Source: an uncultured Verrucomicrobiales bacterium (lineage in GTDB: Bacteria; Verrucomicrobiota; Verrucomicrobiia; Verrucomicrobiales; Akkermansiaceae). Taken from it: DNA of 64,000 nucleotides. Shown here piece after piece: positions 57,249-64,000 of the stretch. Location of the stretch: the NCBI GenBank assembly GCA_937928545.1, contig CALGJQ010000014.1, forward strand, positions 1-64,000. The letters run 5' to 3'. Each line of letters opens with the position of its first letter. Position 1 is the stretch's first letter. A program made the position numbers and the translations under genes. The notes beneath the pieces are model-generated. The model did no database searches, was not told where the DNA came from, and was given only the letters and a program-made list of their open reading frames with translations.

Positions 57249-58493
57249 ATGGCATCAATTGAAAAAGCGATTTCGCTCCGTAACGTGCATCGCTACGAGG
57301 AGGCAGTGGCGGAGTTACATCTTTTGATGGCGCAGGAGCCGGAGAACGCCTTGGCCCATTTTCAATTGGCGCTCACTTATTCGTCGATGCCGGAGGGTGA
57401 CAAGAAGGCCTTGGAGGCGATTGACGGTGCCATTGGAATCGAGCCGAACGATCCGGATTACCTTTCGACGAAGGCCTTGATTTTGTGTGATTTGGGTCGG
57501 GAGAAAGAGGCATTGAAAGTGGCGAATGATGCGCTTGCTTTGGAGCCTGACTCTTATCAATGGTATGCCAAGGCGGTGAGTTTGTCGGGATTGCGGAAGT
57601 GGTCGGACGCGAGGATGGCCTGTGATCAAGCTCTGGAGTTGGACCCTGATTATGACTCGGCTCTGGATCTGAAGAATATGCTCTTGCGAGTGCAAGGTGA
57701 TCTTGGGGGCGCGGAGAGTGGCACAATGGAGCAACTTTCGCGAAACGCCGAAAGTCCGATGGCGCTTGCCAATGCTGGATGGACTCATTTGCAAGGAGGA
57801 GACGCGAAAAAAGCGGAAGAGCTTTTTCGGGAAGCTTTGAGGGTCGATCCGAACAACGAATATGCGCGCTCGGGATTAGTGGAGGCGTTCAAGAGCCGGT
57901 CACTGTTTTACCGTCTCTATTTGAAGTGGGTTTTCATGCTGCAGCGGATGGAAGGGAAGACGCAGTGGATCTTAATCATTGGTCTGTATTTCGGATACCG
58001 GGCCGGCCGTGCCATCCTTTCCCAAGTGCATCCCGGTTTGGGAATCGCGGTGGTGGTCGTTTATCTGGGACTTTGTTTCGGAACCTTTTTAGCCCCGGGA
58101 ATCGGGAGTGGTCTCCTTTTAAAGGACCGCTTTGCGAGGTTGGCTTTGACTTCCAAGGAGAAGCTGGATGGTCTCGTTGTCTCGGGTCTGTTTTTCGGAG
58201 GGATCCTATTGGCGGGCCTGGGTCTTGGGTTCAAATTGACCTTCCTAGCTTACCTGGGTTGCGGGATGCTCATCGCGGCAGTGCCAGCGACCTTGGTGGT
58301 GCGAAATTTGTCAAAGAAAGGGCAGGTGATCTTTGGAGGAGTCGCGGTCCTGGCCATCGTGGGTGCAATCCACTCCTGGCAATTTTCTCAAGAGACGGGA
58401 GAATTGATTTCAGGAGTCGGAGGCATCGCGCTGTTAGCGGCGATGCTTTCAACGTGGCTGACTTCTTCCGATTCTCTTGTGAATCTGGACTAA
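57249..58493 (+). CDS. TPR protein with C-terminal membrane domain
   Basis: 414 aa from ATG 57249. Residues 1-210 are six TPRs (SIEKAISLRNVHRYEEAVAELHLLMAQEPENALAHFQLAL through WTHLQGGDAKKAEELFREALRVDPNNEYARSG). Then an amphipathic segment (SLFYRLYLKWVFMLQRMEGKTQ) leads to a membrane domain with about six helices (ILIIGLYFGYRAGRAIL, GIAVVVVYLGLCFGTFLA, VSGLFFGGILLAGLGLGF, ...). There is no signal peptide, so the TPRs face the cytoplasm. Divergent from, and presumably functionally linked to, the TPR-AAA ATPase. Confidence 0.85.
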   Translation: MASIEKAISLRNVHRYEEAVAELHLLMAQEPENALAHFQLALTYSSMPEGDKKALEAIDGAIGIEPNDPDYLSTKALILCDLGREKEALKVANDALALEPDSYQWYAKAVSLSGLRKWSDARMACDQALELDPDYDSALDLKNMLLRVQGDLGGAESGTMEQLSRNAESPMALANAGWTHLQGGDAKKAEELFREALRVDPNNEYARSGLVEAFKSRSLFYRLYLKWVFMLQRMEGKTQWILIIGLYFGYRAGRAILSQVHPGLGIAVVVVYLGLCFGTFLAPGIGSGLLLKDRFARLALTSKEKLDGLVVSGLFFGGILLAGLGLGFKLTFLAYLGCGMLIAAVPATLVVRNLSKKGQVIFGGVAVLAIVGAIHSWQFSQETGELISGVGGIALLAAMLSTWLTSSDSLVNLD

Positions 58494-59260
58494 CGAGCTT
58501 GAAGGATCTTTTCGGTCTCGAGACCGGTGAGGTTTTTCAGTCCTTTGATCATGCGGGCGAGGATGAATCCGCCGACGACGAGGAGGGGAACCCCGATGAC
58601 GAGGAAGCCCCAGCCGGTGATGCGGCCGACGTCTTTGTTGTAGAGTTCTTTCCAATCAGCGGCGTTGGGATCGAGGTCGCCGAGGAAGTAGAAGGCGAGT
58701 CCGAGGTTCATGACGGCGGAGAGGCAGAAGGAACCGAAGAAGAGCTTGGTAGATGACCAGAGGAGATCGGCGAGGCCTTGCTCATTGTTGTTTTCCTTCA
58801 CCTTCTTGTTGATGCGGCCGTGGTCGAAGATGCCGTCGTTGTAAACGAAGGCATTGAAAAGGGGCGTGGCGGACTTGTGGGTGAGGAGGAAGAGGGAGCC
58901 GAGGATGAGGGGCTGGATGGCTTCCTTGATACCGAAGAGGAGAGGGGCGTGCTTGCGGGTCTCGGGATCGTCGGTAGAGAAAAGATAAATCGTGATGAGG
59001 CCGGTGAGGAGGACGTTGAAGACGCCGACAGCGGAGAAGGTATTGAGCTTTTTGTGCTGAATGAAGTGCCAGATGCCGTAGACGAGGGGAATGGCGATGG
59101 CGAGGCCCATCGCGACGTAGGGGCCGAGGTGCCAGGCTTTTTCGCCTTCCTTACTGCAGTGGCTGAGGATGAGGACGGGGAGGATGACATTGACGATGAT
59201 GTCGGTGAGCGGGTTGTCCTGCTTTTTGGCGGGAGCTTTGGTTTCGGCAGTGTCGGTCAT
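58490..59260 (-). CDS. VC0807-family membrane protein
   Basis: 256 aa from ATG 59260 (MTDTAETKAPAKKQDNPLTD). Five to six hydrophobic helices (NVILPVLILSHC, LGPYVAMGLAIAIPLVYGIWHFIQ, NVLLTGLITIYLF, AIQPLILGSLFLLTH, SFCLSAVMNLGLAFYFLGD and GWGFLVIGVPLLVVGGFILA) match the VC0807/intracellular-septation-like family, whose function is unknown. The upstream in-frame codons to 59446 give a non-conserved extension that overlaps the fbaA terminator. Its last codons overlap the end of the TPR-membrane gene by 4 bp (convergent). Confidence 0.85.
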   Translation of the reverse strand: MTDTAETKAPAKKQDNPLTDIIVNVILPVLILSHCSKEGEKAWHLGPYVAMGLAIAIPLVYGIWHFIQHKKLNTFSAVGVFNVLLTGLITIYLFSTDDPETRKHAPLLFGIKEAIQPLILGSLFLLTHKSATPLFNAFVYNDGIFDHGRINKKVKENNNEQGLADLLWSSTKLFFGSFCLSAVMNLGLAFYFLGDLDPNAADWKELYNKDVGRITGWGFLVIGVPLLVVGGFILARMIKGLKNLTGLETEKILQAR

Positions 59261-59284
59261 GGTTTGGAAAGGGAAAGATATAGA

Positions 59285-59312
59285 AAGGGCCCGCATTTCA
59301 GAGCGGGCCCTT
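59285..59312 (-). terminator. Rho-independent terminator of fbaA
   Basis: A perfect 10-bp stem: AAGGGCCCGC (59285-59294) pairs with GCGGGCCCTT (59303-59312), with loop ATTTCAGA. It is 22 bp after the fbaA stop on the minus strand, and the U-tract is weak (TCTATATC). Confidence 0.85.
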
Positions 59313-59334
59313 GAAGGAGAAGTTGAGCGGAAAT

Positions 59335-60363
59335 TTACGCAGAGTAAATGGTATTTCCGGTGGAGCGGAGCTCGTCGCAAGCCTGCTTCATGCGGTCGCA
59401 GAGAGACTGCTCGGCTTTCTTGAGGTAGCTGCGTGGATCGTAGCACTTCTTATTACCGACTTCGCCGTCGATCTTGAGCATGCCCTCGATGTTCTCAGCC
59501 ATGTGAGTGACGATGGGGCGGGAGAAGGCGTATTGAGTATCGGTGTCGATGTTCATCTTCACGACGCCGTAGTCGAGGGTTTCCTGGAGGTCGCTGGCGG
59601 AGGTGCCGGATCCACCGTGGAAGACGAGGTCCATTTCTGCTTCAGCTCCATACTTGTCGGTGACGACTTTTTGGCCGTCGCGGAGGATGGTGGGCTTGAG
59701 TTTGACCGAGCCGGGCTTGTAGGCACCGTGCACGTTTCCGAAAGTCGCGGCGAACATGAAACGGCCGATCGGGTTGAGGGTTTCGTAGACCTGCATCATG
59801 TCCTCGGGAGAGGTGTAGAGCTTTTCGGCGGGGAGGCCGGAGGTGTCGTGACCGTCTTCTTCTCCACCGACGCAGCCGGCTTCGATTTCGAGGATGATGT
59901 CGAGCTCAACGCACTCCTTGAGGAGCTCGGCGGAGATCTTCATGTTCTCATCAAGTTCTACGACGGAGCCATCGAACATGTGAGATTGGAAAAGAGGGCC
60001 TTTGCCTTCGGCGATGCGCTTGCGTGAGGCATCAAGAAGAGGGCGGAGGAATGAGTCGACTTTGTCGGGGTGACAGTGGTCGGTGTGGAGGCCGACGAGA
60101 ATGTCGTATTTCTCGGCGAGAACGTGAACGGCTTCGGCAAGGACGATGGCCCCAAAGGCGGCGTCATTGACGGCGGTGCCGGAAGCGAACTGACCACCAC
60201 CGGTGGATACCTGGATGATCCCGTCGGACTTTGCTTCGGCAAAAGCCTTGAGAGCGCCGCTGGCGGTGGTGAGAGAAGTGATGTTGATGGCGGGGTAGGC
60301 GTATCCACCCTTTTGGGCGGCATCGAGCATCTGCTTGTACTGTTCTGGTGTTGCAACTGGCAT
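59335..60363 (-). CDS. fbaA: Class II fructose-bisphosphate aldolase
   Basis: A 342-aa zinc aldolase cleaving fructose-1,6-bisphosphate to glyceraldehyde-3-phosphate and dihydroxyacetone phosphate. Motifs: YAYPAINITSLTTASGALKAFAEAKSDGIIQVSTGG, LHTDHCHPDKVDSFLRPLLDAS (metal His), QSHMFDGSVVELDENM, LEIEAGCVGGEEDGHD, FAATFGNVHGAYKPG (second metal His) and VFHGGSGTSASDLQETLDYGVVKMNIDTDTQYAFS (third His, substrate loop). Length is typical of the E. coli FbaA branch. ATG 60363; divergent from the CNT transporter. A terminator follows. Central glycolytic/gluconeogenic enzyme, cytoplasmic. Confidence 0.98.
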   Translation of the reverse strand: MPVATPEQYKQMLDAAQKGGYAYPAINITSLTTASGALKAFAEAKSDGIIQVSTGGGQFASGTAVNDAAFGAIVLAEAVHVLAEKYDILVGLHTDHCHPDKVDSFLRPLLDASRKRIAEGKGPLFQSHMFDGSVVELDENMKISAELLKECVELDIILEIEAGCVGGEEDGHDTSGLPAEKLYTSPEDMMQVYETLNPIGRFMFAATFGNVHGAYKPGSVKLKPTILRDGQKVVTDKYGAEAEMDLVFHGGSGTSASDLQETLDYGVVKMNIDTDTQYAFSRPIVTHMAENIEGMLKIDGEVGNKKCYDPRSYLKKAEQSLCDRMKQACDELRSTGNTIYSA

Positions 60364-60473
60364 GCTGGAGCCGGATTAACGTAGAATCAAGGAACTGGCA
60401 AGGCTGGGATTGGCCCGTGCTTTGAGTGAAGCCAAGGCTAGCGCTTTCGTGATGAAATGCCTAAGCTCCAGTA

Positions 60474-61679
60474 ATGAGCATTGTCGGAGTTATTTTTCTG
60501 CTGGGGCTGGGGTATTTGTGTTCCTCGGATCGGAAGGGGATTTCTTGGCGGACAGTGGGTGGGGCTTTTGCGATTCAGTTGGCCTTTGCGGTGTTCGTGC
60601 TGGCGACGCCTTGGGGTGTCTCAACTTTGGCGTGGATGACAGATCGAGTAAGAGATGTGGTAGGAGCAGGAAATAAGGGGGTGTCTTTTGTTTTTGGTGA
60701 GTTAGCAAATCCAGAGAGAAGTCTTGGTGGTGTTTTTGCCTTTTTTGTTTTGCCGGTGATCATTTTTTTCTCATCGCTGATTGCGGTGCTTTACCACTTA
60801 CGAGTCATGCAGGTTGTTATTTTGTTGGTCGGCGGAGGCTTGCGAAAATTATTGGGGACAAGTAGAGCTGAGTCCTTTTCGGCGGCGGCAAATATTTTTG
60901 TAGGCCAGACTGAAGCTCCTTTGGTGATTCGACCTTACCTACCTCGGATGACGACTTCCGAATTATTTGCGGTGATGGTTGGTGGATTGGCGAGTATCGC
61001 TGGGTCAGTAATGGTGGGGTATGCTCAGATGGGGGCTCGCATGGATCATTTGATTGCGGCTTGTTTCATGGCTGCGCCAGGAGGGTTGCTTTTTGCAAAA
61101 TTGCTGCTTCCAGAAACTGAAAAACCGGACGATTCGAAAGTCGAGTTAGCGGAGGGAGAGGAGAAGCCGGCGAACGTCATCGATGCGGCGGCTTTGGGTG
61201 CTTCGAGTGGTTTGAAACTGGCCCTTAATGTGGGGGCTATGTTGTTGGCTTTTATCGGGCTGATTGCAGTGGTGAATCTGCTACTAGGGGAAATTGGAAG
61301 CTGGTTTGGAGATGAGGACTTTAGTCTGCAAAAGGTCTTGGGTTGGGTCTTTGCACCGGTGGCTTATTTGATCGGCGTGACGGGATCGGACATTCAGCAG
61401 GCGGGAAGTTTGATCGGGCAGAAGTTGATTCTTAATGAATTCGTGGCCTTTGGAGAATTTCGGGAATTGAAGGATGGATTAAGCGTGAAGACGCAGGGGA
61501 TTGTGACTTTTGCGCTGTGTGGCTTTGCGAATTTATCTTCGATTGCGATTTTGTTGGGGGGGCTAGGGGTGATGGCGCCGAGTCGTCGGCAGGAAATTGC
61601 GCGCTTGGGTTTGAAGGCGGTTTTTGCGGCAACTTTGGCCAATTTGATGAGCGCAGCGCTGGCGGGGATGCTTTTGTAG
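60474..61679 (+). CDS. Concentrative nucleoside transporter (CNT/NupC family)
   Basis: 401 aa with about ten membrane helices, importing nucleosides with H+ or Na+. Family motifs: SVVFGEL-type [44 protein letters not shown], then [51 protein letters not shown], and [55 protein letters not shown]. The GQTEAP and CGFANxSS motifs line the substrate site in CNT structures. Length is normal. Start ATG 60474; divergent from fbaA. A nucleoside salvage role is inferred; no deaminase or phosphorylase is adjacent. Confidence 0.95.
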   Translation: MSIVGVIFLLGLGYLCSSDRKGISWRTVGGAFAIQLAFAVFVLATPWGVSTLAWMTDRVRDVVGAGNKGVSFVFGELANPERSLGGVFAFFVLPVIIFFSSLIAVLYHLRVMQVVILLVGGGLRKLLGTSRAESFSAAANIFVGQTEAPLVIRPYLPRMTTSELFAVMVGGLASIAGSVMVGYAQMGARMDHLIAACFMAAPGGLLFAKLLLPETEKPDDSKVELAEGEEKPANVIDAAALGASSGLKLALNVGAMLLAFIGLIAVVNLLLGEIGSWFGDEDFSLQKVLGWVFAPVAYLIGVTGSDIQQAGSLIGQKLILNEFVAFGEFRELKDGLSVKTQGIVTFALCGFANLSSIAILLGGLGVMAPSRRQEIARLGLKAVFAATLANLMSAALAGMLL

Positions 61680-61748
61680 CCTAAATAGGGAACGGGTTCT
61701 GAGATTTTGAAGCTGTCACGAGGCTTGATCGAGGGCATATTGTCTGGA

Positions 61749-64000
61749 ATGGGCCGCACACTCAATATGATCTTAGGGGGGCTTTTCCCGTCCCTTGTTT
61801 TTGGAGATGTCGTCATTAATGAAATTGCGACGACGCATGCGTCAAGGAATTTAAGCTGGGATGGCAATGAACAGCCTTATGCTGGAGCTGGTCCCGCGTG
61901 GTGGTCTACCGATTTTCGAGAGATCTTGTGGAAGGCGGGGTCGATGCCGATCGGCTATTCGCTGGGTTCAATTTCCACGGACCTTGGTTCTGATCTTAGG
62001 AATGTCTCGCCGTCCTTTTATACGCGAAAGACTTTTAATGCCTCTAGTTCTGAAGCGGCTGATTCGGATCCGCTCGTGCTGACGATTAACTACAACGATG
62101 GCTTTATTGCATGGTTGAATGGGGTGGAGGTGGCGCGTCGGAATATGGGTGAGGCCAAGGCTCATATTTTTCATGACCAACTAGCTTATCGAACGAGCAC
62201 TTCGGGAACTTCGACGGAGCAGATTTCACTCGGCACGGCTTCGTCCTTGCTGACGCCGGGAGATAACGTTCTCGCGGTGCAGGTAAACAATAGCAGCCTT
62301 AGTGGGACGATGCGGCTCGATATGTCCCTGCGAATTAATAATCCATCAGGCTCTGACCCTGAGCTTTTTGGAGCGGGATCATCTCTCTCGTATCTTCCGG
62401 GTCTGAGAGAAATTGATGCTGGCTTGGTCGAGCCGAGTCTTCCGGCGAGTGATCCTTCCGATTGGGTTGAGTTGCACAACAATAGCGCTGCTGCGGTGGA
62501 TTTGACGGGTTGGACGCTCAGTGATGATCCGACGGTCCTTTCAAAGTGGCCTTTGCCAGCTGGGACTTCTATTCCTGCGGGCGGCTTTCTCGTGATCTTG
62601 GCTGATGATCCCGATGCCCCGATTGCGGGTGCGGCCTTTCTTCATGCGAATTTTAAACTCTCCGGAGGAGGGGATTACCTCGCGCTTTTTGATGCCTCTG
62701 GCACGATGGTGTCTGGTTTTACGCCAAAGTATCCCAATCAATATCCGGGAGTTAGCTATGGTCTCGATGATGCTGGAGAAGAGATGTATTTTACGACTCC
62801 GACTCCTGGGGCTGCGAATGAAATGGATGCTCTTTTGGAACGGGTGGATGCTCCAGATTTCGATCAAAAAGGGGGCTTCTATGACAATGCTGTGGTCGTG
62901 ACGCTGACATCGGAAACCCCAGGGGCTGCGATTCGCTACACCATTGATGGAACGGAGCCAACTCTTGCGAATGGGATCAATTATATTACTCCATTGCAGC
63001 TCGCTCAAGTGACGACGAAGAAGGGGCATGTGATTCGAGCGCGCGCTTTTCTTGCTGGATCTCTCCCTTCGAGGATTAAGACAAACACATATTTGATTGG
63101 TCAAGACGCTCGTCTTCGTACGAGTCCTGCTTTGGTTTATGCCGGCGATCCAGAGCGTTCGCTTTATGATCCTTTTGGGGTGATGGCGATTAATGGAGGG
63201 CAGTACGTGAACAATGCTTGGACGGCAAATGGCCCTGCTGATTACAACAATGTCATCAATCGGGGGCGAGCATACGAACGTGCGATTCACGCTGAGTTTT
63301 ACTTTGCCGATGGGACGGTGGGTTTCCGGAGTGATGTCGGACTGAGAGTTGCCGCGAGTAGTTATTCACGGCCTCGAATGCAGTTAACACAGACTACGCT
63401 TTCACCTTGGACAAGTTCAGCGGTTCAAAAACCATCATTTAATCTCTATTTCCGAGATGAGTATGGGAATGCCTCGGCGGATCTGCCCTTGAATGGTCCT
63501 GCTCGTAATTTCAGTAAGTATGAGCGCTTTCGTGTTCGTGCGGGAAAGAACGATATTAGTAATCCTTTCGTCATCGATGAACTCTTCCGTCGCCTCAGTC
63601 ATGACATGGGGAATGGAGCGAGTTTGGGTGTGATCAATAGCCTTTATGTGAATGCGGAACTGAAGGGCTATTACAACATGGTCGAGCGATTGCGTGAACC
63701 ATTCTTCAAATCTCTCCACGGTTCTGATAATGATGCGCAGTGGGATGTTCTTCAGTATGAGGGCGCAGACAATGTCGCGGAGGGTGACTACGTCGCTTGG
63801 GATGATATGATCAATCGCCTCAATGCGAGTGTGACCAGTGCGAATTGGGATCGCGTTCTTGAAGTTGCTGATGTGGAAAATATGGCGGACTACTACCTGC
63901 TCAATATTTATGGAGCAACTTGGGACTGGCCTCACAACAATTGGGTTGCAGCTCGCGAGCGAAGTGCGGAAGGAAAGTATCGCCTCTACGTTTGGGATGC
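61749..64000 (+). CDS. Partial lamin-tail / CotH-kinase secreted giant protein
   Basis: Open to the end of the window (750 codons seen). ATG 61749 or 61767 precedes a signal peptide (MILGGLFPSLVFG). Visible in order: a galactose-binding-like region (YNDGFIAWLNGVEVARRNMG, about 60-190), a lamin-tail domain (SDWVELHNNSAAAVDLTGWTLSDDPTVLSKWPLPAG, about 230-345), a chitobiase-type C-terminal motif (LTSETPGAAIRYTIDGTEPT, about 370-450) and the start of a CotH-like spore-kinase-type domain (FFADGTVGFRSDVGLRVAASS, KNDISNPFVIDELFRRL, YYNMVERLREPF, ATWDWPHNNW, YRLYVWDA). These proteins are common in Verrucomicrobia and Planctomycetes. The catalytic Asp region lies beyond the window. It is probably on the cell surface. 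Confidence 0.9.
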   Translation, partial: MGRTLNMILGGLFPSLVFGDVVINEIATTHASRNLSWDGNEQPYAGAGPAWWSTDFREILWKAGSMPIGYSLGSISTDLGSDLRNVSPSFYTRKTFNASSSEAADSDPLVLTINYNDGFIAWLNGVEVARRNMGEAKAHIFHDQLAYRTSTSGTSTEQISLGTASSLLTPGDNVLAVQVNNSSLSGTMRLDMSLRINNPSGSDPELFGAGSSLSYLPGLREIDAGLVEPSLPASDPSDWVELHNNSAAAVDLTGWTLSDDPTVLSKWPLPAGTSIPAGGFLVILADDPDAPIAGAAFLHANFKLSGGGDYLALFDASGTMVSGFTPKYPNQYPGVSYGLDDAGEEMYFTTPTPGAANEMDALLERVDAPDFDQKGGFYDNAVVVTLTSETPGAAIRYTIDGTEPTLANGINYITPLQLAQVTTKKGHVIRARAFLAGSLPSRIKTNTYLIGQDARLRTSPALVYAGDPERSLYDPFGVMAINGGQYVNNAWTANGPADYNNVINRGRAYERAIHAEFYFADGTVGFRSDVGLRVAASSYSRPRMQLTQTTLSPWTSSAVQKPSFNLYFRDEYGNASADLPLNGPARNFSKYERFRVRAGKNDISNPFVIDELFRRLSHDMGNGASLGVINSLYVNAELKGYYNMVERLREPFFKSLHGSDNDAQWDVLQYEGADNVAEGDYVAWDDMINRLNASVTSANWDRVLEVADVENMADYYLLNIYGATWDWPHNNWVAARERSAEGKYRLYVWD

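Overview
The window looks like a chromosomal segment of a Verrucomicrobiota bacterium, probably a marine, polysaccharide-degrading member of the Verrucomicrobiales (inference). The basis is the gene content: four secreted sulfatases, a paired DUF1549/DUF1553 cytochrome-like protein and DUF1501 Tat protein, a DUF1080 hydrolase, a DUF6288 protein, a PEP-CTERM protease, autotransporter-type beta-strand C-termini, and a lamin-tail/CotH giant protein that runs off the right edge. Housekeeping genes are interspersed: ispA, aroC, fbaA, lnt, hup, galM, a DtxR-type regulator, a CNT nucleoside transporter and tRNA-Leu(UAA).

The most notable result is three genes that each carry one in-frame UGA exactly at a catalytic redox cysteine. 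They are a secreted BCP/PrxQ-type peroxiredoxin (1620-2123, UGA at codon 64, TPG-U-TKQAC), an ArsC-family protein (4297-4653 minus strand, codon 12, FNH-U-GSS) and a secreted TlpA-like thioredoxin (30985-32049, codon 250, GTW-U-RGC). Homology continues in frame after each UGA. In each case a short hairpin whose loop starts about 24-26 nt downstream, with G in its first two positions, fits the bacterial SECIS pattern. UGA is an ordinary stop elsewhere in the window, so these are best read as selenoproteins rather than broken genes. Selenocysteine machinery (selA, selB, selC, selD) is not in the window.

Layout: 1-4.7 kb holds a membrane protein, ispA, the Sec-peroxiredoxin, a three-gene minus-strand run (FxsA, zinc metallopeptidase, membrane protein) and Sec-ArsC. 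4.7-5.3 kb is a ParE/RelE-type toxin-antitoxin pair. 5.4-21.3 kb is a catabolic/secretion block: DUF1501 + DUF1549/1553, three sulfatases, a membrane-anchored metallophosphoesterase and a TPR-redoxin protein. 21.4-30.5 kb has an OmpA-like coiled-coil protein, GalM, an esterase, a VIT/SLBB/TPR/DUF2135 protein, MscS and a PEP-CTERM trypsin-like protease. 30.5-35 kb has a structured intergenic region, the Sec-thioredoxin, a DUF58 protein and lnt split at a 12-G tract. 35-43 kb has tRNA-Leu, an orphan antitoxin, a lipoprotein lipase-like protein and several unknowns. 43-49.6 kb has a VOC protein, aroC, a YiiX-like hydrolase with a folded leader, hup, a DtxR-type regulator, an amidase and a methyltransferase. 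49.6-64 kb has unknowns, a DUF1080 hydrolase, a sulfatase, a Fic-domain regulator with an operator-like repeat array, a divergent TPR-AAA/TPR-membrane pair, fbaA, a nucleoside transporter and the CotH protein.

Spacers in several parts of the window are filled by a mosaic of short palindromic repeats. The + strand appears G-rich both between genes and across genes of either orientation, which suggests that it is the leading replication strand (inference).
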